A DNA stretch of 41,827 nt, taken from an uncultured Myxococcales bacterium (GTDB lineage Bacteria > Myxococcota_A > UBA9042 > DTJE01). This document shows positions 1 through 6,700 of this stretch, one piece after another. Within the stretch, counting starts at the first letter, position 1; the number at the start of each line of letters is the position of its first letter. The stretch is taken from positions 1-41,827 of the forward strand of contig CALJUR010000086.1 of assembly GCA_937975765.1 (NCBI GenBank), written 5' to 3'. The notes beneath the pieces are model-generated. The model made no database searches, was not told the origin of the DNA, and saw only the letters and a list, made by a program, of their open reading frames with translations. The position numbers were made by a program, and so were the translations under genes.

Positions 1-51
1 ATACGAGATCATATTCGGTGACTGGAGTTCAGACGTGTGCTCTTCCGATCT
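1..51 (+). other. Illumina adapter with i7 index (non-genomic)
   Basis: These bases match the Illumina TruSeq read-2 adapter. A piece of the P7 flow-cell sequence (1-9) is followed by an 8-base index, CATATTCG (10-17), and then the read-2 primer site ending in GCTCTTCCGATCT at 51. Genomic sequence starts at 52. Any reading frame crossing this junction is artificial. Confidence 0.97.
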
Positions 52-155
52 CTGACGCCGCCCAAGGGCGCGTGGGGTAACCACCGTGCGCGGATCATCC
101 AGGGACATCCTGACAGGTGCCTTGCTGCTGGTTGCGGTCCTGCTGTGGGCGCTGG

Positions 156-581
156 CTACTCGGGTCTGACGCCCCGGACGGACGGCCCCAGCACGAGGCG
201 CACCTCCCCGTTCCACTGCCACAGTCCGGAGAGGACATCGGCAACCAGAACGATTCCGTCGTAGGAGTGGGGCTCGCCAGGAAGGGTCGGGTCCACGACG
301 CGCCCGGTGGCGTCAACGCACCAAGCGTGGGGGACGCAGCCGTTGAGAAGGCCCTCGGCATAGCGGAGACGACCGCGGCTGCACAAGGCGGCCAGCCAGG
401 AGTTGCGGTGACACTGGTGAGGGCGAGGCTTCACCTCTCGGAGCAGGGCGGCGTCCTCGTCGGATAGTGGCCCTCCAACCCCCTGCACGATCTGGGGCTC
501 CGGACTGGCTGACAGCCCGAGGGCCACGACCTCGGCCCAGGACTGCACCGGCAGCCGGACCCGCTCGCGCCGCTTTGCCAT
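156..581 (-). CDS. Small conserved phage-like protein with Cys/His/Asp motif
   Basis: The product is 141 aa with no signal peptide or membrane segment. ATG at 581 has a good ribosome site (AGGAGG, 7 nt upstream). The core reads QCHRNSWLAAL near residue 56, then a YAEG segment, then VPHAWCVD and GRVVDPT near residues 82-98. I recall this C...H...D layout from small uncharacterised proteins of phages and actinobacteria. Spaced Cys, His and Asp could form a papain-like or transglutaminase-like triad, but that is inference. The gene lies downstream of the 748-1086 gene on the same strand, with a strong hairpin between them. The pair sits on the 3' side of tRNA-Leu, which fits an integrated element. 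Its function is unknown. Confidence 0.75.
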   Translation of the reverse strand: MAKRRERVRLPVQSWAEVVALGLSASPEPQIVQGVGGPLSDEDAALLREVKPRPHQCHRNSWLAALCSRGRLRYAEGLLNGCVPHAWCVDATGRVVDPTLPGEPHSYDGIVLVADVLSGLWQWNGEVRLVLGPSVRGVRPE

Positions 582-690
582 CTCCCGTCCTCCTTCACTT
601 CACCGGGCCAGCCCACTGCTGTCCCTTGCACTACCAAAGGCAGCCGTATAGGCAGTCTCGTCGAAAGAAACCTAACCGCCCCCGAGTTCC

Positions 691-731
691 CGGCCCGTCC
701 CCGTGGCATGTCGATACCCGGGGACGGGCCG
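691..731 (-). terminator. Strong GC hairpin after the 748-1086 gene
   Basis: A perfect 13-bp inverted repeat (691-703 with 719-731; arm CGGCCCGTCCCCG) encloses a 15-nt loop. It begins 17 bp past the stop codon of the minus-strand gene at 748-1086. No clean U tract follows in that direction, so it is either a U-less terminator or an mRNA 3'-end stabilising hairpin. Confidence 0.55.
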
Positions 732-747
732 GAGTGCTCGCCCCCTG

Positions 748-1086
748 TCAGGAGTCCAGGCGCTCCAGCAACTTGACGAGGCCGTCCCGGAACCGCCACG
801 CGCCCCTGGCCTGCTTGGCAGGGGAGTCCCCGGGCGTCACGTTGAAGTCGAACGAGTGCAGGTCGGTCATCAGGGCAAACTGCGATCCACGGTCGTTGCC
901 GTGGATGTGGCCCAGCGTGTAGACAGCCTCGTCCCGGGACGCGACTTCGAGGAGAGAGTCCACGTTCGGGCCACGGACGAACCAGCGGCCGTTGTCCGGG
1001 TTTTCGACGATGCCTTCGTTGATCAGATCCGCGATCGTCTTGACCTTGGGGGAGTCCCCCTTCTTGGAACCAGCAACACGAGCCAT
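748..1086 (-). CDS. Hypothetical small soluble protein
   Basis: The product is 112 aa. I chose the ATG at 1086 (MARVAGSKKG) because AGGAGGG lies 4 nt upstream; an in-frame ATG at 1107 has no such site. The protein has a basic Lys/Arg-rich N-terminus (residues 1-20) followed by an acidic/aromatic body (KTIADLINEGIVENPDNGRW, then GHIHGND) and a charged C-terminus. There is no signal peptide or membrane segment. I do not recognise the family. Position beside the phage-like gene at 156-581 and the tRNA gene suggests it belongs to an integrated element. Confidence 0.6.
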   Translation of the reverse strand: MARVAGSKKGDSPKVKTIADLINEGIVENPDNGRWFVRGPNVDSLLEVASRDEAVYTLGHIHGNDRGSQFALMTDLHSFDFNVTPGDSPAKQARGAWRFRDGLVKLLERLDS

Positions 1087-1659
1087 GAGACCCTCCTCGC
1101 GGCCCACGGATCAAACCGGGGCCTTCGTCTGCATGGCGTGTTCTTGGGGGTGGGTGACCGTGTGCCGCCTGCAAAGCAAGGGGCACGAACCCACGCCCCT
1201 CACGCCATGCGTAGGGGCCGTCGAGTCCATGCGCCGGGTCCTTTGCCTGCGAGGTGATGGATGACGAACGGCAACTGTGAAAGAACGCCGAACGTGCGGA
1301 GTGTCTCACGGGCAGTACATGCGTGTCAATGGTTTTTTTCAGTGGCCCAAACACCCGTTTCCTGTACCCAACGGACACCCGAAGGCCCTTATTCGACGCG
1401 GGTTTCCGACCGCAACCGGCACAAGAACCGGCACATCTTGACCCCGAAAAGGGCCAGCGGCACCGGCCCCTGCAAGGCCCGAAAGGCCATCAAGCCCTAG
1501 TGCTATCAAGGGTTGCCCGAACTAGGCCCGGTTTCGGCTTGTGCCGGTTTTTGTGCCGGTTGGGCGGTCGATCGGGGTAGAAAGGGGTCGATTCCAGCAG
1601 AATTGACGATGGGGGTAAGTGGTCGGCCCGTGTCCAGAAAGGTCAACAATATCAGCGGG
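1087..1659. other. Gene-poor stretch upstream of the phage-like genes
   Basis: I see no credible gene here; the open frames have no family resemblance and overlap one another. It contains the 22-bp inverted repeat described separately. A TTGACA box on the minus strand (1329-1324) lacks a convincing -10 partner at 17 nt. The stretch lies between the 5' end of the 748-1086 gene and the 3' end of tRNA-Leu, where an attachment site of an integrated element would be expected. Confidence 0.5.
1414..1561. repeat. 22-bp inverted repeat built from tandem CCGGCACA units
   Basis: The left arm is 1414-1435 and the right arm 1540-1561; they match as inverted repeats at 21 of 22 positions. Each arm holds two copies of CCGGCACA spaced by 4 nt, so four copies occur within 150 bp. 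The layout resembles paired binding sites for a DNA-binding protein (integrase/excisionase arm sites or an operator), 100 bp from the tRNA-Leu 3' end. A simple RNA stem is also possible. Confidence 0.6.
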
Positions 1660-1743
1660 TGCCGGAGGTGGGAATCGAACCCACACGCCCTTGCGGACAC
1701 GGGATTTTGAGTCCCGCGCGTCTACCTGTTTCACCACTCCGGC
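1660..1743 (-). tRNA. tRNA-Leu (CAA anticodon)
   Basis: The 84-nt gene folds as a class II tRNA. The acceptor stem is GCCGGAG at 1743-1737 with CTCCGGC at 1667-1661. The D arm contains GTGAAACAGGTAGAC, and the anticodon loop CTCAAAA gives anticodon CAA (reads UUG). A long variable arm (TCCGCAAGGG) and a T arm with GGGTTCGATTCCC follow. The discriminator is A. The mature CCA end is not fully encoded (ACCC follows). Its 3' end faces the phage-like genes at 156-1086. Confidence 0.97.
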
Positions 1744-1862
1744 AGCGAGCCAAGGCGTCCGGAAGATACCCTTCCGCCACCGGGCCGTCAACCTGCGAGC
1801 GCGTGATGAAGAGTTCCGCGGGGACGCGTGGCGAGATCCGGGAAAGGGAGAGTTCGGCGGGT

Positions 1863-2705
1863 CTAAAGCACCGACTCCCCGGGCTCCAGGTCCAGGTTCT
1901 CCGGCGCCTCCAGCAGGGGCTTCATCTCGCGGATCAGCACGCTGGCCTGGTACCCGTCGATGACCCGGTGGTCGGCCGTGCACGTCAGCGTCAGGATCGG
2001 CCGCGCCACGACCTGCCCGTCCCGCACCACCGCCCGGTCCTCGATGGCGTTCACCACCACCAGCATCGGCGTCCGGGACAGCGTGACGATGGGCGCGAAG
2101 GCCATCCGGATCCCCAGCATGCCGACGCTGGTGACCATCACGCCGCCGAAGGGGTCGCGCGGCGACATCGGCATCCTCAGGTTCCACCGGTAGGTCAGCC
2201 ACCTCAGCGCCTTCAACACCCAACGCGTCAGGGTCCCGGGCATCGCCATCAGCAGGCTGCGCGTCTGGGCCATCTGCCCGTCGGTCTTCAGGCGCACCTT
2301 CTCCGCCATGTCGGCCAGTTCGCGCGCGATCTCCGGCACCTTCTTGGTGTCCGCCTGCCGCACCACGGCGCCCGACAGGTCCGCGGCCATCCGGCTGCCC
2401 GGGATCGGCATCGCCACCTGGTGGAAGACGTCCACGTCCCTTCGCAGCCAGATGCGCCGCCCGCGCACCAGCACGTTCGCCTCGGGGTGCCGCCGCAGCA
2501 GCATCGCCATGGCCCGCGTCACCGCGTGCGTCACCGTGCAACGGACGCCCGACGCCTCGGTCTTCCCGGCCAGCCATGCCTGCAGCCGAGCGGCGTCGAT
2601 CTCCAGCACTCCGTACATGGTCGGGTCGTTCGGTTCGGCCCAGGTCTGCAGGGACAACTTGCGCCAGATCGTCGGCTTCCGGAGCCACGTTCCGGGCACG
2701 TTCAT
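1863..2705 (-). CDS. Stand-alone 2-oxoacid dehydrogenase E2 acyltransferase domain
   Basis: The 280-aa product consists only of the catalytic domain of dihydrolipoamide acyltransferases. The C-terminal signature ADHRVIDG gives the expected catalytic His246 and Asp250 (HxxxDG). The N-terminal lipoyl and E1/E3-binding domains of a full E2 (usually 400-500 aa) are absent, and no lipoyl gene lies beside it. It may act as an acyltransferase on a separate carrier or be a non-PDH paralogue; this is inference. ATG at 2705 is preceded by GGGAGG at 5-nt spacing. It follows the flavoenzyme gene after 31 bp, as the last gene of a minus-strand operon. Confidence 0.85.
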   Translation of the reverse strand: MNVPGTWLRKPTIWRKLSLQTWAEPNDPTMYGVLEIDAARLQAWLAGKTEASGVRCTVTHAVTRAMAMLLRRHPEANVLVRGRRIWLRRDVDVFHQVAMPIPGSRMAADLSGAVVRQADTKKVPEIARELADMAEKVRLKTDGQMAQTRSLLMAMPGTLTRWVLKALRWLTYRWNLRMPMSPRDPFGGVMVTSVGMLGIRMAFAPIVTLSRTPMLVVVNAIEDRAVVRDGQVVARPILTLTCTADHRVIDGYQASVLIREMKPLLEAPENLDLEPGESVL

Positions 2706-2736
2706 GGCCGCCTCCCGACGGGCGATCCGCCTCGAC

Positions 2737-3777
2737 TCAACCCGCCGTCGCCGCGTCCAGCCGGGCCCGCGCCGCGTCCGCCTCGGCCACGACGCGTTCC
2801 AGCACCTCGGCCACCGTGGGCAGGTCGTGCACCAGCCCGACCACCTGCCCCAGCGGCAGCACGCCCCGGTCCACGTCGCCGTCCAGCGTCGAGACCTGGA
2901 AGGCTTTGAACGCGTTCGCGAGGTAGGACAACTGCTTCACGTTCTTCCAGCCGGATGCGGTCACGCCCAGGGCCAGTTTGCCCCACGGCATGCCCATCAT
3001 CCGGGCGATCTGCCGCGAATTGGACAGCGCCCGGGGGAGGTCCAGGCCGCGCCGGATGGCCTTCCTCGACCCCTTCGACACCAGGATGCGGCACGGCTGC
3101 CCGTCGAACCGCGTCGTGTAGACCGTGTCCGCGATCCCCTTCTGCAGCGCCAGTTCCTTGCACGCCTCGTGGATCGGGCTGTCCTTCGTCATCATCAGCC
3201 GCGTGCCCATCGCCACGCCTTCCCCGCCCAGCGCCAGGACCGCGGCCAGCCCGCGCCCGTCCGCGATCCCCCCTGCCGCCACGACCGGGATCTTCACCGC
3301 GTCCGCGATCGCCGGGACCAGCACCATCGTCGTCACGTCGCCGCCGTGCGCCGCGGCCTCGTGCCCGGTGACCAGCAGGGCGTCCGCGCCCCACGATTCG
3401 GCCGCCCTGGCGTGCTTCTCGTTCACGACGGTCGCGATCACCTTGCCGCCCCATTCCCGCGCCGCCTGCACCAGGAAGTCGCCCTTCCCCATCGACACGT
3501 TGATGACGGGCACCTTCTCCTCGATCAGGACCTGCGCGTTCTCGCGCGCCCCCGGGAAGTACAGGGTGACGTTGGCCGCGAACGGCTTGTCGGTCCGTTC
3601 CCGGATCTTCCGGATCGCCTCCCGCGTCTGCGGGGCCGACAGCACGCCCGTTGCCAGGATGCCCAGTCCCCCGGCCTCGGACACCGCCGCCACCATCTCG
3701 GGCACGCTGATCCACGACATCCCGGACAGCAGGATGGGGTGCCGGATGCCGAACAACTCGGTGATTCGGGTCTTCAC
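2737..3777 (-). CDS. Nitronate monooxygenase / FabK-like flavoenzyme
   Basis: The 346-aa product is a TIM-barrel flavoprotein of the 2-nitropropane dioxygenase/nitronate monooxygenase superfamily. Visible signatures are the N-terminal RHPILLSGMSWISVPEMVAA, the central TGHEAAAHGGD segment carrying the family His, and the phosphate-binding VVAAGGIADGRG followed by VAMGTR. Family members oxidise nitronates with FMN or reduce enoyl-ACP (FabK); sequence alone does not decide which. The start is GTG at 3777 with AGGAG upstream. It lies 46 bp after the GtrA gene and 31 bp before the E2-domain gene, so the three are probably co-transcribed. Confidence 0.88.
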   Translation of the reverse strand: MKTRITELFGIRHPILLSGMSWISVPEMVAAVSEAGGLGILATGVLSAPQTREAIRKIRERTDKPFAANVTLYFPGARENAQVLIEEKVPVINVSMGKGDFLVQAAREWGGKVIATVVNEKHARAAESWGADALLVTGHEAAAHGGDVTTMVLVPAIADAVKIPVVAAGGIADGRGLAAVLALGGEGVAMGTRLMMTKDSPIHEACKELALQKGIADTVYTTRFDGQPCRILVSKGSRKAIRRGLDLPRALSNSRQIARMMGMPWGKLALGVTASGWKNVKQLSYLANAFKAFQVSTLDGDVDRGVLPLGQVVGLVHDLPTVAEVLERVVAEADAARARLDAATAG

Positions 3778-3823
3778 GGGGGGCTCCTGGGTGCGACTGG
3801 AGGCAAGACTACCACAGTCCGGG

Positions 3824-4378
3824 TTACTTCTTCCGGAACGTCCACAGGTTGTTGGCGATGAAGTTGATCGCCAGCCCCGCCACGATCCCGACCATCGGCG
3901 CGAAGGCGTGGTAGACGCGGTACTCGCCGCTGATCGGCATCGCGAAGAACTCGTTGCCGCGCACGGCGGCCGACACCCAGGACGACGTGCCCAGCTGGAC
4001 CAGGGCCGCCACGGACGAGACGAGGTAGAACTGGAACAGCCGCCGGAAGAAGCCGCCGGCCGTGCTGCCGGCCACGCGATCCCCCCAGGTCCAGTAGTTG
4101 TTCAGCAGGTAGTTCGTGAAGATCGACACCAGGATGCCCAGGCCGTAGGCCACGATGTCCCGCACGCCCGTGGCCGTCAACGTCGGCACGGCGAACGCAG
4201 CGGCGCCCCGGTCGCGGACCGGCACGAACAGCGCGGGGGCCAGCGCCACGGTCGCCAGCCACACGACGCCCAGGTTGACCGGCACGCCCGAGGTGCCGAC
4301 CACCAGGAACTTGATCACCCGGCGCTGCTCCGGGTTCAGGTGGGCTCGCAGGAACCGCCGGATCCCGATGAACTCCAC
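3824..4378 (-). CDS. GtrA-family membrane protein
   Basis: The 184-aa product has four hydrophobic segments. The first follows RRVIKFLVVGTSGVPVNLGV and the last ends INFIANNLWTFRKK, both typical of GtrA/DPMS flippase-like proteins. These help move lipid-linked sugars across the inner membrane. I chose GTG at 4378 (MEFIGIRRFL...) because GGAGG sits about 5 nt upstream and the longer frame is unlike protein. The gene sits 46 bp downstream of the MBL hydrolase. No glycosyltransferase partner is nearby, so the lipid or sugar handled is unknown. Confidence 0.88.
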   Translation of the reverse strand: MEFIGIRRFLRAHLNPEQRRVIKFLVVGTSGVPVNLGVVWLATVALAPALFVPVRDRGAAAFAVPTLTATGVRDIVAYGLGILVSIFTNYLLNNYWTWGDRVAGSTAGGFFRRLFQFYLVSSVAALVQLGTSSWVSAAVRGNEFFAMPISGEYRVYHAFAPMVGIVAGLAINFIANNLWTFRKK

Positions 4379-4424
4379 GAATCCTCCACCGGACCGGCCG
4401 CGGCATCGCCTCGCGGCCCGTCCG

Positions 4425-5246
4425 TCAAAGCCGTTCTCCGTCGTCCGGCACCACCACGTGCACCCGGTTCCGCCACGCCTCGGGCAACCGTCCCCGGATC
4501 GCCGCCTCGACCTCGTCGCGCCGGTAGACCTGGCTGACGTGGTACAGCACCAGCGACCTCGCCTGCACACCCTCCAGCACGCCGGGAAGGTCGAAGAGGT
4601 GCATGTGCCGGCCGATCCTCGCGGCGTTCGAGTCGCGCCGGACGTCGTCCAGGAACGTCGTCTCGATGACCAGCACCCGGGCGCGACGCACGAAGGACGG
4701 CGACAGGTCCAGGCCCTCCGCCTGCGTGTCGCCGGTCACCGCCACCAGCGCCTCCTCGACCTCCTCGAACAGGCCTTCCGCACCCTCGGCCTTCCTGCGG
4801 GCGATCTCGGTCCCCGGCAGGCCGGCGTGCTCGGGCCGAAGTTTCTGCACCCGGCGCACGACCGAATACCCCACCGAGTGCTCCTGGTGGACCACCGGGA
4901 AGGGACGCAGGAACAGACCGTGCCCCAGGCTCGTCTCGCCGCCCGGGGACACGCCCTCCACCGCGGACTCGAAGGGCCGGCCCTGCAGTTCTCCCATCAC
5001 GTCCACCAGGCGCTGCATCGCGGGCGCGATCCCGGCCGGGGCGATCAGGCGCGGCGGTCGCATCCCGTACAGGCGGCGCACCCCCAGGTACAGGTTCAGC
5101 CCGGAGACGTGGTCGGCGTGCGCGTGGGTGAACGCGACGGTGTCGCACCGCAAGGCGGCCGGGGTGCAGGCCCCCAGGTCGATGCACAGGGACCACTCCG
5201 GGAAGGCGATGGCCGTGGCGATCCCGCCCAGCGACCGCACGTCCAT
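4425..5246 (-). CDS. MBL-fold metallohydrolase, RNase Z-like
   Basis: The 273-aa product is a metallo-beta-lactamase-fold hydrolase. The metal-binding motif FTHAHADHVSGL supplies H41, H43, D45 and H46. Later ligands are likely the VTGDT aspartate and the His in GRHMHLFDL, and PVVHQEHSVGY resembles the corresponding part of RNase Z. This placement suggests a tRNA 3'-end nuclease or close relative, but another phosphodiesterase is possible. ATG 5246 was chosen over the upstream in-frame ATG at 5435, which would overlap queG on the other strand. It is the first gene of the minus-strand operon 5246-1863. Confidence 0.82.
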   Translation of the reverse strand: MDVRSLGGIATAIAFPEWSLCIDLGACTPAALRCDTVAFTHAHADHVSGLNLYLGVRRLYGMRPPRLIAPAGIAPAMQRLVDVMGELQGRPFESAVEGVSPGGETSLGHGLFLRPFPVVHQEHSVGYSVVRRVQKLRPEHAGLPGTEIARRKAEGAEGLFEEVEEALVAVTGDTQAEGLDLSPSFVRRARVLVIETTFLDDVRRDSNAARIGRHMHLFDLPGVLEGVQARSLVLYHVSQVYRRDEVEAAIRGRLPEAWRNRVHVVVPDDGERL

Positions 5247-5303
5247 GCGGATGCCTTCGACCTGGAACTGCGTGGCGACCCTCCCAGCCGGCTGGCGCGC
5301 GAG

Positions 5304-5309
5304 TATAAT
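5304..5309 (+). promoter_or_regulatory. -10 box of queG; leaderless start
   Basis: A perfect TATAAT lies 8 nt before the queG ATG (5318), so transcription should begin at or within a base or two of the start codon. No ribosome-binding site lies between them. The -35 region is weak. The surrounding 13 bp (AGTATAATGCCGC, 5302-5314) recur in front of the lipoprotein gene 26347-27198. Confidence 0.7.
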
Positions 5310-5317
5310 GCCGCAAA

Positions 5318-6265
5318 ATGGGTGGGGCAATCCCGGTTTCGGACCTGCGTAGGATGGCGGCGGAGTGCGGCCTGGACGACGTGGCGGCCGTGCCCGCCCA
5401 CCCCGTCCCGTGCGACGCTGCCGACCTGTCGGCACGGCTGGCCGGGTACCCTCCCGAACTGGGGTACCTGTCTCGCGGGATGCAGCGGCGCCTGGATCCG
5501 TCGAGGGTCCTGCCCGGCGTACGGACCGTCATCACGGCGTGCCTTTCGTACGCAACGCCCCACCCCGGGGCCCGGCAGCGCCCGCCGGGTTCCGCCTTCG
5601 TGTCGCGCTTCGCCTGGTGCCCGGACTACCACCTGCCGGTCGGCGAGGCCGTCGCACGCCTCGCCGCCGCCGTCTCGGCCCGCACCGGCAGCACCGTCCG
5701 CTGGTACGTCGATACCGGCCCCGTGCTGGAGAAGGCGTATGCCGCCGCGGCGGGCCTGGGCTTCATCGGGCGGCACGGACTGCTGGTGCACCCGCGCCTG
5801 GGATCGTTCGTGTTCCTGGGAGTGGTGCTGACCGACGCCGAGGTCACCGGGGGGGACCGGCGCCCCGACCTGCCCGGGTGCGGCACGTGCACCGCGTGCG
5901 TGCAGGCGTGTCCCACGGGTGCGCTGGGCGACCCCTACCGGCTGGACGTCCACCGCTGCCTGGCCCACCTGACCGTGACGTCGAGGGAACCGTTCCCGCC
6001 CGGCGTGCCCCTGGACTCCCACCTGTACGGGTGCGACCGCTGCCAGGACGCCTGCCCGTACAACCGGCGCGCGGACGTGCCGGATCGCGCCGCGTTCCGG
6101 CCGCTGCCCGGGTTGCCGTTCATGGCGCCGGCAGAGGTTCTGGCGATGGATGAGACGGCGTTCCAGCAGCGATTCGGGACGACACCGGCGCGACGCCGAG
6201 GCCTGGCCGGACTGCAGGCGACCGCCCGGGCGCTGATCGATCGGGAGTCCCGCGGCGAAAGGTAG
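5318..6265 (+). CDS. queG: Epoxyqueuosine reductase QueG
   Basis: The 315-aa enzyme makes the last step of queuosine synthesis, reducing epoxyqueuosine in tRNA with cobalamin and two [4Fe-4S] clusters. The signature stretch around residues 130-172 (VDTGPVLEKAYAAAAGLGFI and what follows) contains the conserved Asp132. Cluster ligands are C188, C191, C194, C198 (CGTCTACVQACP) and C214 with C239, C242, C246 (CDRCQDACP). The length fits the short form without C-terminal HEAT repeats. ATG 5318 follows a TATAAT box at very short distance, implying a leaderless mRNA. It diverges from the MBL hydrolase gene. No other queuosine genes are in the window. Confidence 0.96.
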   Translation: MGGAIPVSDLRRMAAECGLDDVAAVPAHPVPCDAADLSARLAGYPPELGYLSRGMQRRLDPSRVLPGVRTVITACLSYATPHPGARQRPPGSAFVSRFAWCPDYHLPVGEAVARLAAAVSARTGSTVRWYVDTGPVLEKAYAAAAGLGFIGRHGLLVHPRLGSFVFLGVVLTDAEVTGGDRRPDLPGCGTCTACVQACPTGALGDPYRLDVHRCLAHLTVTSREPFPPGVPLDSHLYGCDRCQDACPYNRRADVPDRAAFRPLPGLPFMAPAEVLAMDETAFQQRFGTTPARRRGLAGLQATARALIDRESRGER

Positions 6266-6294
6266 CCGGGAAGGCGAGGGACGGGGCCCCCGCC

Positions 6295-6618
6295 CTACAC
6301 GTCGGAGGAGGGGCCCTGGCCGCCCGGAACGCACAGGCCGTCCAGGCAGGTCCGGGTCGGGTCGGCGCACGGGTTCGCGGTCGAACACCTCTCCACGCAC
6401 GAGAGGTCCCAGCAGCCCTTCCGCGGATCGACGCAGTCCTCGTCCTGCCGGCACTGCACGTCTGCCAGTTTCAGGCACTTGCCGGTGGACACCTGGCACA
6501 GGTCGGACCCGTCGCAATCGTGGTCCACCTCGCAGCGGAAGGAGTCCTGGCCGCACCCCGCGAAGGCCGGCACGATCGCCAGGGCCAGCAGCAGGACCGT
6601 CACGCGGGCAGCACCCAT
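6295..6618 (-). CDS. Small Cys-rich lipoprotein
   Basis: The 107-aa product starts at ATG 6618 (GAGGTG upstream). It has a signal peptide ending in a lipobox-like AFAGC, so it should be lipid-anchored. The mature part has many cysteines in short CxxxxxC spacings (HDCDGSDLCQVSTGKC, EDCVDPRKGC, NPCADPTRTC), probably disulfide-bonded in the envelope. It resembles the Cys-rich modules of the larger proteins in this window but is not the same repeat. It is convergent with queG (29 bp apart). The terminator of the putative large RNA lies only 55 nt before its ATG, so it may depend on read-through or on a weak promoter in 6619-6672. Confidence 0.78.
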   Translation of the reverse strand: MGAARVTVLLLALAIVPAFAGCGQDSFRCEVDHDCDGSDLCQVSTGKCLKLADVQCRQDEDCVDPRKGCWDLSCVERCSTANPCADPTRTCLDGLCVPGGQGPSSDV

Positions 6619-6666
6619 CGACACCTCGTTCCAGGGGAATGCACGCAGAGGATACCACGCGGCCTG

Positions 6667-6700
6667 AAAACAAAAACGGCGGGATCGCTCCCGCCGTTTT
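6667..6700 (-). terminator. Intrinsic terminator of the large RNA
   Basis: A perfect 12-bp stem (6700-6689 with 6684-6673) has a 4-nt loop. On the minus strand it is followed by a U-rich tail: the run of five U closing the stem, then G and four more U (to 6667). The plus strand also ends in four U, so weak action in the other direction is possible. It sits one base after the 3' arm of the closing helix. Confidence 0.9.

Noticed and set aside
86..169. 27-aa plus-strand peptide with one hydrophobic helix (ILTGALLLVAVLLWALATRV)
   Set aside because: It needs a GTG start with no real ribosome site, overlaps the 156-581 gene and lies next to the adapter; it could be a holin-like peptide or chance.
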